Positions 56,203 to 64,000 of a DNA stretch of 64,000 bases are shown piece after piece (position 1 is the stretch's first letter; the number at the start of each line of letters is the position of its first letter). The notes beneath the pieces are model-generated. The model was given only the letters and a program-made list of their open reading frames with translations, had not been told where the DNA came from and made no database searches. The position numbers were made by a program, and so were the translations under genes. The stretch covers positions 2,604,001 to 2,668,000 of the forward strand of contig NZ_CP104285.1 of the NCBI RefSeq assembly GCF_025244905.1, given 5' to 3'. The DNA is from Enterobacter mori (lineage in GTDB: Bacteria > Pseudomonadota > Gammaproteobacteria > Enterobacterales > Enterobacteriaceae).

Positions 56203-56603
56203 TGTTGAACTCCTTTTTTACACGGTAAATCCTGCGCCAGAGCCTCTGTGATTAACGATGCTGCAGCTTCTTTCTTACGGTTTTCAGGCAATTTGCTGAA
56301 ATAGCTGTAAATGCTCTCTCGTAATGAACCAGGCAACGCGACCGTATATCCACACCAGGATTTGCCCTCCGTCGCATCCATTACCCCAAGCAAGTACATA
56401 TTCGCTTTAAGCTGCTCCTGCTCGTTATCTTTTGCGAGCCACGCTGAAAGAAACTTTTCCCCGCTCAATCGTACATCATTACGGGACAGCGAATTCGGGT
56501 CGCGAAGAAGATTTGATGAATCATTCTGGCCATTAGCAGCCCATAGTGGCGTCGCTCCCAACAGACCGGTAAACAGCAAAAGATGTAGGGTATGTAACTT
56601 CAT
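56199..56603 (-). CDS. tai4: Tae4 immunity protein, Rap1a/Tai type
   Basis: 134 residues. Cleavable signal peptide ending PLWA|ANG; mature domain with [10 protein letters not shown] and a C-terminal DLPCKK cysteine, the pattern of the Rap/Tai proteins that bind Ssp/Tae4 amidases in the periplasm. Lies directly upstream of tae4 and overlaps it. Confidence 0.82.
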   Translation of the reverse strand: MKLHTLHLLLFTGLLGATPLWAANGQNDSSNLLRDPNSLSRNDVRLSGEKFLSAWLAKDNEQEQLKANMYLLGVMDATEGKSWCGYTVALPGSLRESIYSYFSKLPENRKKEAAASLITEALAQDLPCKKGVQQ

Positions 56604-56663
56604 TGTTTCTCCTGCTCCAGATTAGATTTCTCTTTCCGCATAACTAAAGTGGTCAGTGAAGGA

Positions 56664-56873
56664 TTAACAACACTTTTTGATTTTGACACCGGTAGCGTAT
56701 ATGCACATCGCGAGAGCAATACATCCGACAAGCAAAAGTACGTGCAATATCGCTCTCAAAACATCCTGTTGCCAGTCAAAGATCAACAGGTAGTAACTGC
56801 ATGCGGTAAAAAACACCATTGCCGAAATCAAAAGCAATAAATAAGCGATGAAATAGATAATGAATTTTTTCAT
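56664..56873 (-). CDS. Small two-helix membrane protein between tssC and the tae4 cluster
   Basis: 69 residues from the ATG at 56873 (AAGGGAA 9 bases upstream). Two hydrophobic helices (about 3-30 and 37-61) and a short basic, cysteine-rich end (KIKKCC). No family recognised. Between tssC and the immunity gene, same strand. It could be an accessory or immunity protein; the frame and ribosome site make it a credible gene. Confidence 0.55.
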   Translation of the reverse strand: MKKFIIYFIAYLLLLISAMVFFTACSYYLLIFDWQQDVLRAILHVLLLVGCIALAMCIYATGVKIKKCC

Positions 56874-56951
56874 CAACAATTTCCCTTCAAATTCATTATC
56901 TGTTTCATATTAAACGTCATAGTGCCGGCCCTTACGGACCGGCAGCTATCA

Positions 56952-58451
56952 TCACGCGTCTTTCGTCTTCAGCGACGGCAGTTTAGATACCAGACGCAGG
57001 GAAACGGTCAGCCCTTCCAGCTGGTAGTGCGGACGCAGGAAGAACTTCGCGGCGTAGTAGCCCGGGTTGTCTTCAATCTCCTGCACCTGCACTTCCGCTG
57101 CCGCCAGCGGTTTACGGGACTTGGTCTCCTGAGAGGAGTTTGCCGGGTCGCCGTCCACGTAGTTCATCACCCAGTCGTTCAGCCAGCGCTCCATCTCTTC
57201 GCGCTCGCGGAAGGAGCCGATTTTGTCGCGCACGATGCACTTCAGGTAGTGGGCAAAACGGCAGCAGGCGAACAGGTAAGGCAGGCGAGACGCCAGACGC
57301 GCGTTGGCGGTGGCATCCGGGTCGTGGTATTCGGCCGGTTTTTGCAGTGACTGCGCGCCAATAAAGGCCGCAAAGTCGGAGTTTTTGCGGTGAACCAGCG
57401 GCATAAAGCCGTTTTTCGCCAGCTCGGCTTCACGACGATCGCTGATGGCGATCTCGGTCGGGCATTTCATGTCCACGCCGCCGTCATCGCTCGGGAAGGT
57501 GTGGCACGGCAGGTTCTCCACCGCCCCGCCGGACTCCACGCCGCGAATCGAGGTGCACCAGCCGTACTCTTTGAAGGAGCGGTTGATGTTGGCCGCCATT
57601 GCATAGGCGGCGTTCGCCCAGGAGTAGCTGTTATGGTTCGCGCCGTCGGTCTGCTCTTCAAAGTCAAAGCTGTCGACCGGGTTGGTGCGAATGCCGTACG
57701 GCAGACGCGACAGGAAGCGCGGCATCACCAGACCCAGATAGCGGGCATCTTCGGATTCACGCAGTGAACGCCAGGCCGCGTATTCGGTGTTCTGGAAGAT
57801 CTTGGTCAGGTCGCGCGGGTTGGCCAGCTCCTGCCAGGACTCCATCTGCATCACGCCCGGTGCGGTACCGGTGATAAACGGACAGTGTGCCGCAGAGCCG
57901 ATGCGCGCCATTTCACCCAGCAGCTCAACGTCCTGCGGGCTGTGGTCGAAGTAGTAATCGCCGACGATGCAGCCAAACGGCTCGCCGCCGAACTGACCGT
58001 ACTCCTGCTCGTAGATTTTCTTGAAGATCGGGCTCTGGTCCCAGCCCACGCCCTTGTAGCGCTTCAGGGTGCGTCCCAGCTCCTGCTTGGAGATGCTCAT
58101 AAAGCGGATCTTCAGCATCTCGTCAGTTTCAGTATTGTTCACCAGGTAGCTCAGGCCGCGCCAGGCGCTCTCCAGCTTCTGAAACTCGTCGTGGTGAATG
58201 ATCTGGTTCACCTGCTGTGACAGCTGCTCGTCGATACCGGCAATCAGGTTCTGAATAGTACGGTAGGTGTCGTTGGAGAAGGTGACGGTGTTTTCCAGCG
58301 CCTGCTGCGCCAGAGTTTTGACCGCGCTTTCTACGGCGGAGCGCGCCTGATCGGTTTTCGGGCGGAACTCTTTGTTCAGCAGCGCGCTGAACTCATCCTG
58401 GCTGAACGCCTGACCCGCCTGCTGTTCGTGTTGTTGAGTCTGGTTGCTCAT
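56952..58451 (-). CDS. tssC: T6SS sheath large subunit TssC (VipB)
   Basis: 499 residues. Contractile sheath protein with the family blocks LNKEFRPKTDQARSAVESAV, WRGLSYLV, FGCIVGDYYFDHSP, DARYLGLVMPRFLSRLPYG and the C-terminal LRPHYQLEGLTVSLRLVSKLP. It pairs with TssB; its N-terminal region is the ClpV-binding interface partner. 3 bases after tssB. Confidence 0.96.
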   Translation of the reverse strand: MSNQTQQHEQQAGQAFSQDEFSALLNKEFRPKTDQARSAVESAVKTLAQQALENTVTFSNDTYRTIQNLIAGIDEQLSQQVNQIIHHDEFQKLESAWRGLSYLVNNTETDEMLKIRFMSISKQELGRTLKRYKGVGWDQSPIFKKIYEQEYGQFGGEPFGCIVGDYYFDHSPQDVELLGEMARIGSAAHCPFITGTAPGVMQMESWQELANPRDLTKIFQNTEYAAWRSLRESEDARYLGLVMPRFLSRLPYGIRTNPVDSFDFEEQTDGANHNSYSWANAAYAMAANINRSFKEYGWCTSIRGVESGGAVENLPCHTFPSDDGGVDMKCPTEIAISDRREAELAKNGFMPLVHRKNSDFAAFIGAQSLQKPAEYHDPDATANARLASRLPYLFACCRFAHYLKCIVRDKIGSFREREEMERWLNDWVMNYVDGDPANSSQETKSRKPLAAAEVQVQEIEDNPGYYAAKFFLRPHYQLEGLTVSLRLVSKLPSLKTKDA

Positions 58452-58454
58452 CGA

Positions 58455-58979
58455 TTATTCCTCGCTACCTTTCGCACTTTCGTCATTTTTCGGCAACTGG
58501 CTCAGTGATTTGAGCAGCGTCGGATCCTGCAGAATTTTTGCGATCAGCTCTTCTGCACCGTTTTTGCCGTCCATGTAGGTCAGCAGGTTAGAGAGCTGGG
58601 TACGCGCCTCCAGAAGCTTGTTCAGCGGCTCAACCTTGCGGGCCACCGCATCCGGCAGGAAGTCGTCCATGCTGTCGAAGGTCAGATCAACATTCAGTTT
58701 GCCTTCGCCCGTCAGCGTGTTATCCACGTTAAACGCCACGCGCGGCTTCAGCGCTTTCATGCGTTCATCAAAGTTATCGATGTCGATTTCAAGGAATTTA
58801 CGCTCATCGACGGCAGGCAGATTTTCTACCGGTTTACCGACCAGATCGGCCATGACGCCCATCACAAACGGCAGCTGAATTTTACGTTCTGCACCGTAGA
58901 TCTCTACGTCATACTCGATCTGGACGCGGGGAGCACGGTTACGTGCGATGAATTTCTGTCCACTGTTACTCATTGCCAT
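58455..58979 (-). CDS. tssB: T6SS sheath small subunit TssB (VipA)
   Basis: 174 residues starting MAMSNSGQKFIARNRAPRV with SD GGAGAAC 4-5 bases upstream. Family motifs VQIEYDVEIYGAERKIQLPFVMGVMADL and FLEIDIDNFDERMK. Forms the contractile sheath with TssC. Confidence 0.96.
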   Translation of the reverse strand: MAMSNSGQKFIARNRAPRVQIEYDVEIYGAERKIQLPFVMGVMADLVGKPVENLPAVDERKFLEIDIDNFDERMKALKPRVAFNVDNTLTGEGKLNVDLTFDSMDDFLPDAVARKVEPLNKLLEARTQLSNLLTYMDGKNGAEELIAKILQDPTLLKSLSQLPKNDESAKGSEE

Positions 58980-59054
58980 GATGTTCTCCATCAAAGATGC
59001 GCGGTGAAGGTGAAACGGCAGGCTCCATGCCTGTCGTCATAATGCCAGGACGCG

Positions 59055-60071
59055 TTATTCGCGGCGTCCAAAGATGTTTTCCAGTTGGTTAACGCCGTCT
59101 GGCGCCAGGTCGCGAATAATGTCCATAAAGTTAAGTTCAGACAGCCGCTGCACCCGCTCAATCATCAGCGGCGCAGGATGGCTCGGTTCGTACTGCGCGA
59201 AATACTGTTTCGCTTTTTCCAGCATCAGCTGCGCGTCGGCGCGGCTGGTCACCTGCACGCTGCGCCAGTCAGTGACCTGTTGCACAGGCTGCGCGGCCAT
59301 CGGTTGCGGCTCGGCATGTTGTTCAACTGTTGCATCGCGGTTCGGCAGCAGCTTGCTGATGTCAGTCACCTGACAGGCGCTGGCGACCAGCCCAACCGTT
59401 TTCAGCAGCTGTTCCATCTCCGGTACGCCGCTTTCACCAAGATACCCGGTGAGCAGATCGCGAATGGCCAGCAGGCGTTCGTTAATCACAATGACCGCTG
59501 TGGTGCCGGGCTGGTCGCCGCGCGCCAGCTCGTCAATCAGCCTTGGGCGGCCGCCGGGATAATCGGGACATTCCATTTTACTGCCGTCGAGCAGCGCCTG
59601 GGCATCCCGAAGCGAAATTTCATCGCCGTTCGAACGCAGCAGCGAGGCATTGCGAACCGCGACGGTGAGGTCAGATTTATCGCTCAGCCCGGCGAGGGCG
59701 TTGATGCGGTAGAACGGATCGGTTTCACCATACTCTTCCAGCAGCGGGTAGAGTTGCTCCCAGTAACGGGTCAGCGCCTCCTGCACCAGTAACAGCCCGT
59801 CTGCATAACCCGCCAGCCCACGGCGGCGGGTCCAGGCATGGGTTAATGCCAGCAGGACGCGAAGATCTTTGGTGCGGGTCAGCAGGCTGGTAGCGAATTT
59901 TTCTACCGTGTTCCAGTCAGCGGGCTCTGCCGGAATAATAGTGTCGCCAAACTGCTGTTCCGCTTTCCCCTGACTGGCCTGATTCATTGCCTGGAAGTCG
60001 GCGTCGTACTCCAGGTTTTCGCCACAGGGTTTGTCGGCGCTAATCGGCGCGAGAAATTCTTCAATATTCAT
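59055..60071 (-). CDS. tssA: T6SS cap/assembly protein TssA
   Basis: 338 residues with the ImpA N-terminal domain (FLAPISADKPCGENLEYDADF; LRVLLALTHAWTRRRGLAGYADGL). The short C-terminal domain ends MDIIRDLAPDGVNQLENIFG. It starts and guides tube/sheath polymerisation from the baseplate. 11 bases after tagF. Confidence 0.92.
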   Translation of the reverse strand: MNIEEFLAPISADKPCGENLEYDADFQAMNQASQGKAEQQFGDTIIPAEPADWNTVEKFATSLLTRTKDLRVLLALTHAWTRRRGLAGYADGLLLVQEALTRYWEQLYPLLEEYGETDPFYRINALAGLSDKSDLTVAVRNASLLRSNGDEISLRDAQALLDGSKMECPDYPGGRPRLIDELARGDQPGTTAVIVINERLLAIRDLLTGYLGESGVPEMEQLLKTVGLVASACQVTDISKLLPNRDATVEQHAEPQPMAAQPVQQVTDWRSVQVTSRADAQLMLEKAKQYFAQYEPSHPAPLMIERVQRLSELNFMDIIRDLAPDGVNQLENIFGRRE

Positions 60072-60082
60072 GAGATCCCTGC

Positions 60083-60799
60083 TTATTCAAACATAGGCGG
60101 ATAAAGACCGTGACGGCCCGGTCGGGCGCCACCTGCCGGATCGAACAGCAGCGTAAAGAGCTGCCCGGTAAAGTTGCCGCTGTGGACGTGCGTGTAGAGC
60201 GGGTAGCCGTCGCAGCGGTTCGTCCACCAGAAGCTGGTCTGACGCAGCGGGTCAAAACACTCTGCCGCCTGCGGCCAGCCCAGCGTGCTCTGGCCGTCAT
60301 CGTCATAGCCAATCACGTCCAGAATGTCGGATCGCTTTTGTGGCTCAACGGGCTGCGGCGCCGGGATACTCATCAACATCTCGTCAAGCTGTGAAGCTGA
60401 AAAACCGTTGCGCACCGCGTGCAGGCCCAGACGGCCCAGTTGCTGATACCAGCTTTCGGCCTGGCCAAGCAGACGCGATGACCATTCGGCAGGACTAAAG
60501 CTCAGCTGAATGCAGACCGGGTAGTGTCGACCCACGCTATCGCGCCCCGGCAGCAGGCAGCCCATCTGGATCATCTGGCTGCCCAGCATTGGCGGGACGA
60601 CAAAATTCCACACCGGGGCTTTCGTAAACTGGCGCTCACCGCTGCGCTGCTCTTCCTGTTGCCAGGCCAGCAGGCCGACCTGAAACCAGTGTGACCACTG
60701 GCGCTGAAGGGTGTCAGGAAAGCGACGCTGCAAAAAGTCACCGGCGCTGGGTAATTTGCCATACCAGCTGTAGCGGTTCATCGCAGGGGTATTCGTCAT
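60083..60799 (-). CDS. tagF: T6SS accessory protein TagF
   Basis: 238 residues from the ATG at 60799 (AAGGAC upstream). DUF2094/TagF pattern: YGKLPSAGDFLQRRFPD at the start, GRDSVGRHYPVCI, and FWWTNRCDG near residue 195. In Pseudomonas TagF is a negative post-translational regulator acting with the Fha/PppA pathway; in some species it is fused to PppA, here both are separate. Confidence 0.9.
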   Translation of the reverse strand: MTNTPAMNRYSWYGKLPSAGDFLQRRFPDTLQRQWSHWFQVGLLAWQQEEQRSGERQFTKAPVWNFVVPPMLGSQMIQMGCLLPGRDSVGRHYPVCIQLSFSPAEWSSRLLGQAESWYQQLGRLGLHAVRNGFSASQLDEMLMSIPAPQPVEPQKRSDILDVIGYDDDGQSTLGWPQAAECFDPLRQTSFWWTNRCDGYPLYTHVHSGNFTGQLFTLLFDPAGGARPGRHGLYPPMFE

Positions 60800-60815
60800 A
60801 CGGCTGTCCTTGCGG

Positions 60816-63800
60816 TTATGGGCATGAGAAACGGGGAAGCTGGAACGGGTTGCGGATACTGTTTGGCGCAAACTCCAGCGTGACCTGATGACCGTCGACG
60901 TTGAAGGTGGCCTGACGGCTCAGGCTACCCGCGCCAGGACTGGTCCGGGCTTTATCGAAAAAGCGGTTCAGCGCCCAGGATCCGTTAGTCACCAGAGATG
61001 CCGTACTGCCGTTTGCCAGCCCGAGCTGCATACGCACCTGGTTGGTGCCGCCGGGTCCCGGCCAGTTCATAATCTGCACCGCCTGAGGGCCGTGGCTGTA
61101 GCGCAACAGCTGACCGTCAACGTCCAGCGTCAGGTTCAGAATGGTGTTATCCATCCGCACGGTGCGCACCGTGACCTTATAGGACGGCGTTGTCGCCCCA
61201 TTGGCAAAGAAGGCATCGCGGATTGACTGCGCCTGCTGGAACGGGCGCAGCAGCCCTTCGCTGCCCGGCAGGGTTTTACCGTCGATCCCCGGCATAAAGC
61301 GCCAGTTCGCCTGGGTGGTGTCGACTTTGCTGGTCAGGTTATCGCGGAAAAAGGTGTCCATCAGCCCGGTGCCGGGTGCAAACATGCGGGCGAGATCGTC
61401 AGGCGTCACCTCCGTGCTGGCGCTGCGCACCAGCGGGTAGCGACCGGCAATCGCCTGACGGCAGAATCCGCCCACTTCCACGTTAATGCGCTTACGCACG
61501 TTTTCCAGATCGCGTCGCTGGGTATCGCTGCTGGCACCCACGGCCATATTGCTGAACATGGTTTGCAGCCCGCCCGGCAGACGGCCTGCGCTGGCCTGCA
61601 GACGGCTAATTGCGTCGCCGCCCGGCGCAGGCATTCCGCTGTTGGCCGCGTCCTGAACGGCGGTCAGGTAGCGATACAGCTCGTCCACCTGCTTGAGAAA
61701 ATCGTCAAACACTATGGTCTTTCCGCCTTTCTCCAGCGGCTGCGCCAGCTCAATCATTGGCGCATAGTGGTCAGTCACCAGCTGCTCCGGAGCCTGTACC
61801 GCTACCGCACCCTGCGCTGGCGCCGCATCGTTGTTACTGAACAGCGCCTGCAGCGTGCGGGTAGCACGGTTGCTCTGCTCCTCCGCTTTCCCGGCATCTT
61901 CTGGCGCAGGCGCATTGCGCGACAGCGTCAGCACCTGGCTCAGGTTCAGCACCAGACGACGCAGCGGTGAGTTTGCCCCGGAGAGCAGGCGCGCGGTGTT
62001 GATACGCTGGGAGAGATCGGCACTGTTATTGAGCTGAATGTCGGCGAGAAAGCGATCCCAGTTGGCGATAAAGTCACGCATGTAAAGCTGGCGCACCGCG
62101 TTATCGATCTGCTGTTTATCTTCCTGGGCCGTGGTGGCACCTAATACCCAGGCGTCATCTTCATGCAGGGCGGTCGTGACGCTGTCAATCTGGCCGTTAA
62201 AGCTCTTCCAGTAGCCGTCTGGGGTATACAGACCCGGCACGCCTTCGCTGACCGGCTTGCCGCTTTTGCGGGAAAAAACCAGCTCGCTCTGCGGGCCGCC
62301 AAGATCGGAAAGCGAGACCGGCTTGAGGTTTTCGTCATGCTCCAGCAGGCGCTTCAGACGACCGTAAACGCGTGTCGAGAGCGGCTGCTGGTTGATGAGC
62401 GCCCTTTCCCGCGCGACCAGGGATTCATCCAGCGCATAGGGTGAAGCCTGAATTTTGGGTTCCAGCAGCTGGGTCAGATGCCATTCAAGCTGTTGAAGCT
62501 GCGCCTGAGTGACGTCCTGCGGCAGGTTGCGCTGAAGGTTGAGCATCACCCAGGAGTGCAGGAATTTGCCGTCGTAGTGCTTCGGCTGATAGAGCATCTG
62601 GTAGGCTTTTAGCGCCTCGTAGCTGTATTCCACGTCGCTGCCGTTGTCGTTGCGCAGCCAGGTGGTGATGTGCATCGCCACGGCGGGGAGCAACATCTGA
62701 TCCAGCGCTTTCTGATACAGAGACTGCGATGCATCGCTGACGTCATCCCCGCGATAAAGTCCCATACGGCGAGATACGGGCGGGTCATTGACATCAAAGG
62801 CACCGCTCTTCGGCAGATCGACCAGACCATTTAGCAACGGCAGCAGCGCAAAGAGATCGCGCTGAGGTTGATTTTGCAGCGCTTTACTCTGCTGCTCCAG
62901 CACCGGCACTTTGGCGTCAACCTCTTCCAGATACGCCTTGTTTTTGGCGTAACTGGTCAGCCACAGCCCGCCCAGAATCACCAGCAGGGCCAGCAGCGCC
63001 GCATAACCGGACCAGATCACCGCCCGGTTGCGCAGCTCCCACCAGCGGTTTTCTCCGGCAATGCCCGCTTCCTGGAAAATGACGTTTTGCAGCAGATTCT
63101 TGATAAAGAAACTCTGACCTTTCGCGCCCGGAATGGGGGCTTCTTTGCTGACGGAATCCCAGCTATCGCTTTCGGCCCCTTCCGGCAGAGAAAGCGCGCG
63201 GCTGAGCTCGCCCATCACGCGGTCAAACGGCATGCCTTCCTGGGTTCCGCTGGCAAAGTAGATGCCGCGCGGCGAGAATTCGGTTTCAAAGTTTGAACGG
63301 GCAAAGACCGTGCTCAGGTAATCCGCCAGCAGCGGGCGCAGCGCGGCGAATTCCTGCGGGAAGAGATAGGCTTCCGCGCGGGTTTTTCCGTCGTGCTCCT
63401 TGAGCATGGTCTCCGGCAGCCCGGCATCCAGGCGCTGCTGGAGCAGAGAAAACTCCTGCTGGAAGTTGCCCATCAGGTCGTAATCCGCGTGTTTGGTCTG
63501 CTCCCACGGCAGCGTAAAGCCCCAGATCTGGTCGCGCTGCGCTTTGTCGTAATCGGCAAACCAGGCGCGGAAGCCTTTGAGCAGGTCAGCCTTGGTCACC
63601 ATCACATACACCGGGAAGCGAATACCCAGCTGTTCATGCAGCTCGGAAAGACGCTGGCGCAGGTTCACCGCCTGCTGGCGGGACGCCTCGGCGGACTGCG
63701 TAAGCAGGTCGGAAATGCTGATGGTGATAATCACACCGTTGATCGGCTGGCGACGACGATACTTACGCAGCAGATTGATGAACTCCAGCCATTCCCCTGC

Positions 63801-64000
63801 GTCCTGAACCTGCTCACTCTCCTGCGTGGTGTAGCGTCCGGCGGTATCCAGCAGGACAGCCTCGTTGGTGAACCACCAGTCACAGTTGCGCGTGCCGCCG
63901 ATGCCCCGCAGCGCGGTTTTACCGAAGCGATCCGCCAGTGGGAACTGCAGCCCGGAGTTGGCCAGCGCGGTGGTTTTCCCGGAGCCCGGCGCGCCGATGA
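60816..64000 (-). CDS. tssM: T6SS membrane-complex protein TssM (IcmF), 5' end outside the window
   Basis: 1061 codons are visible and remain open to the right edge. The upstream end contains the Walker A of the cytoplasmic GTPase-like domain (GAPGSGKTT at about 63965-64000) and Walker B (LLDTAGRYTTQE). The IcmF_GTPase region follows (YVMVTKADLLKGF), then a membrane helix (AALLALLVILGGLWL, near 62950-63000) and the long periplasmic part with the IcmF C-terminal domain. It anchors the system through TssL and TssJ. The ATG at 63734 is internal and not a real start. Confidence 0.95.
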   Translation of the reverse strand, partial: IGAPGSGKTTALANSGLQFPLADRFGKTALRGIGGTRNCDWWFTNEAVLLDTAGRYTTQESEQVQDAGEWLEFINLLRKYRRRQPINGVIITISISDLLTQSAEASRQQAVNLRQRLSELHEQLGIRFPVYVMVTKADLLKGFRAWFADYDKAQRDQIWGFTLPWEQTKHADYDLMGNFQQEFSLLQQRLDAGLPETMLKEHDGKTRAEAYLFPQEFAALRPLLADYLSTVFARSNFETEFSPRGIYFASGTQEGMPFDRVMGELSRALSLPEGAESDSWDSVSKEAPIPGAKGQSFFIKNLLQNVIFQEAGIAGENRWWELRNRAVIWSGYAALLALLVILGGLWLTSYAKNKAYLEEVDAKVPVLEQQSKALQNQPQRDLFALLPLLNGLVDLPKSGAFDVNDPPVSRRMGLYRGDDVSDASQSLYQKALDQMLLPAVAMHITTWLRNDNGSDVEYSYEALKAYQMLYQPKHYDGKFLHSWVMLNLQRNLPQDVTQAQLQQLEWHLTQLLEPKIQASPYALDESLVARERALINQQPLSTRVYGRLKRLLEHDENLKPVSLSDLGGPQSELVFSRKSGKPVSEGVPGLYTPDGYWKSFNGQIDSVTTALHEDDAWVLGATTAQEDKQQIDNAVRQLYMRDFIANWDRFLADIQLNNSADLSQRINTARLLSGANSPLRRLVLNLSQVLTLSRNAPAPEDAGKAEEQSNRATRTLQALFSNNDAAPAQGAVAVQAPEQLVTDHYAPMIELAQPLEKGGKTIVFDDFLKQVDELYRYLTAVQDAANSGMPAPGGDAISRLQASAGRLPGGLQTMFSNMAVGASSDTQRRDLENVRKRINVEVGGFCRQAIAGRYPLVRSASTEVTPDDLARMFAPGTGLMDTFFRDNLTSKVDTTQANWRFMPGIDGKTLPGSEGLLRPFQQAQSIRDAFFANGATTPSYKVTVRTVRMDNTILNLTLDVDGQLLRYSHGPQAVQIMNWPGPGGTNQVRMQLGLANGSTASLVTNGSWALNRFFDKARTSPGAGSLSRQATFNVDGHQVTLEFAPNSIRNPFQLPRFSCP

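Noticed and set aside
60816..63734. 972-codon frame as the complete TssM
   Set aside because: The frame continues upstream past this Met to the right edge and encodes the Walker A and B motifs there, so the Met is internal.

Overview
The window comes from the chromosome of a member of the Enterobacteriaceae, most likely the Enterobacter cloacae complex. The basis is gene order (nas operon, ychN, chaCBA, kdsA, sirB1, prmC, prfA, hemA, then lolB, ispE, prs, dauA, ychH, pth, ychF), near-identity to the E. coli proteins as I remember them, and a type VI secretion (T6SS) cluster with the Rhs, Tae4/Tai and Tle/Tli cargo known from E. cloacae. No database search was possible, so species is inference.

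Layout. (1) 1-6886, minus strand: nitrate/nitrite assimilation. nasR encodes a nitrate-responsive ANTAR antiterminator. It is followed by a sigma-54-type promoter, a leader with an ANTAR-type hairpin and a terminator, then nasF-nasE-nasD (nitrate ABC transporter) and one long reading frame in which a NasC-like flavoprotein is fused in frame to the NasB nitrite reductase large subunit. That frame runs off the left edge. (2) 6960-10364: ychN, a chemoreceptor with a flagellar-type promoter, a DUF1883 gene and chaC. (3) 10542-25378: conserved housekeeping genes: cation exchange, KDO synthesis, translation termination (prmC-prfA), tetrapyrrole synthesis, lipoprotein sorting, isoprenoid and PRPP synthesis, peptidyl-tRNA hydrolase and YchF. 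The insertions and losses seen here are a TipAS-type MerR regulator between dauA and ychH, and a decayed sirB2.

(4) 25379-32031: a graveyard of Rhs toxin tips between ychF and the complete rhs gene. Each module has a 3' piece of the rhs core, a different C-terminal toxin and an immunity gene. Between modules lie truncated copies of the 3' end of ychF, with its terminator in two of the three. The intact ychF plus three scars bracket four toxin/immunity pairs and one dead immunity gene. The largest ychF scar differs from the intact gene almost only at silent positions, as expected for DNA imported from another strain's working ychF.

(5) 32031-64000, minus strand: a T6SS cluster, read from right to left: tssM (partial), tagF, tssA, tssB, tssC, a small membrane gene, an amidase effector flanked by two immunity genes (tai, tae4, tai4-like), hcp with a metallopeptidase and a lipoprotein, fha/tagH, pppA, a periplasmic protein, tagJ, tssE, tssF, tssG, tssH (clpV), ppkA, a phospholipase with its ankyrin lipoprotein (tle, tli) and a membrane protein, vgrG, the EagR chaperone, and a PAAR-Rhs effector with a NucA/NucB-like nuclease tip and a ComJ-like immunity protein. 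tssJ, tssK and tssL are not in the window. The secretion machine, its phosphorylation switch (PpkA/PppA/Fha) and at least four effector classes are thus adjacent, with the Rhs tip archive at the end of the locus.
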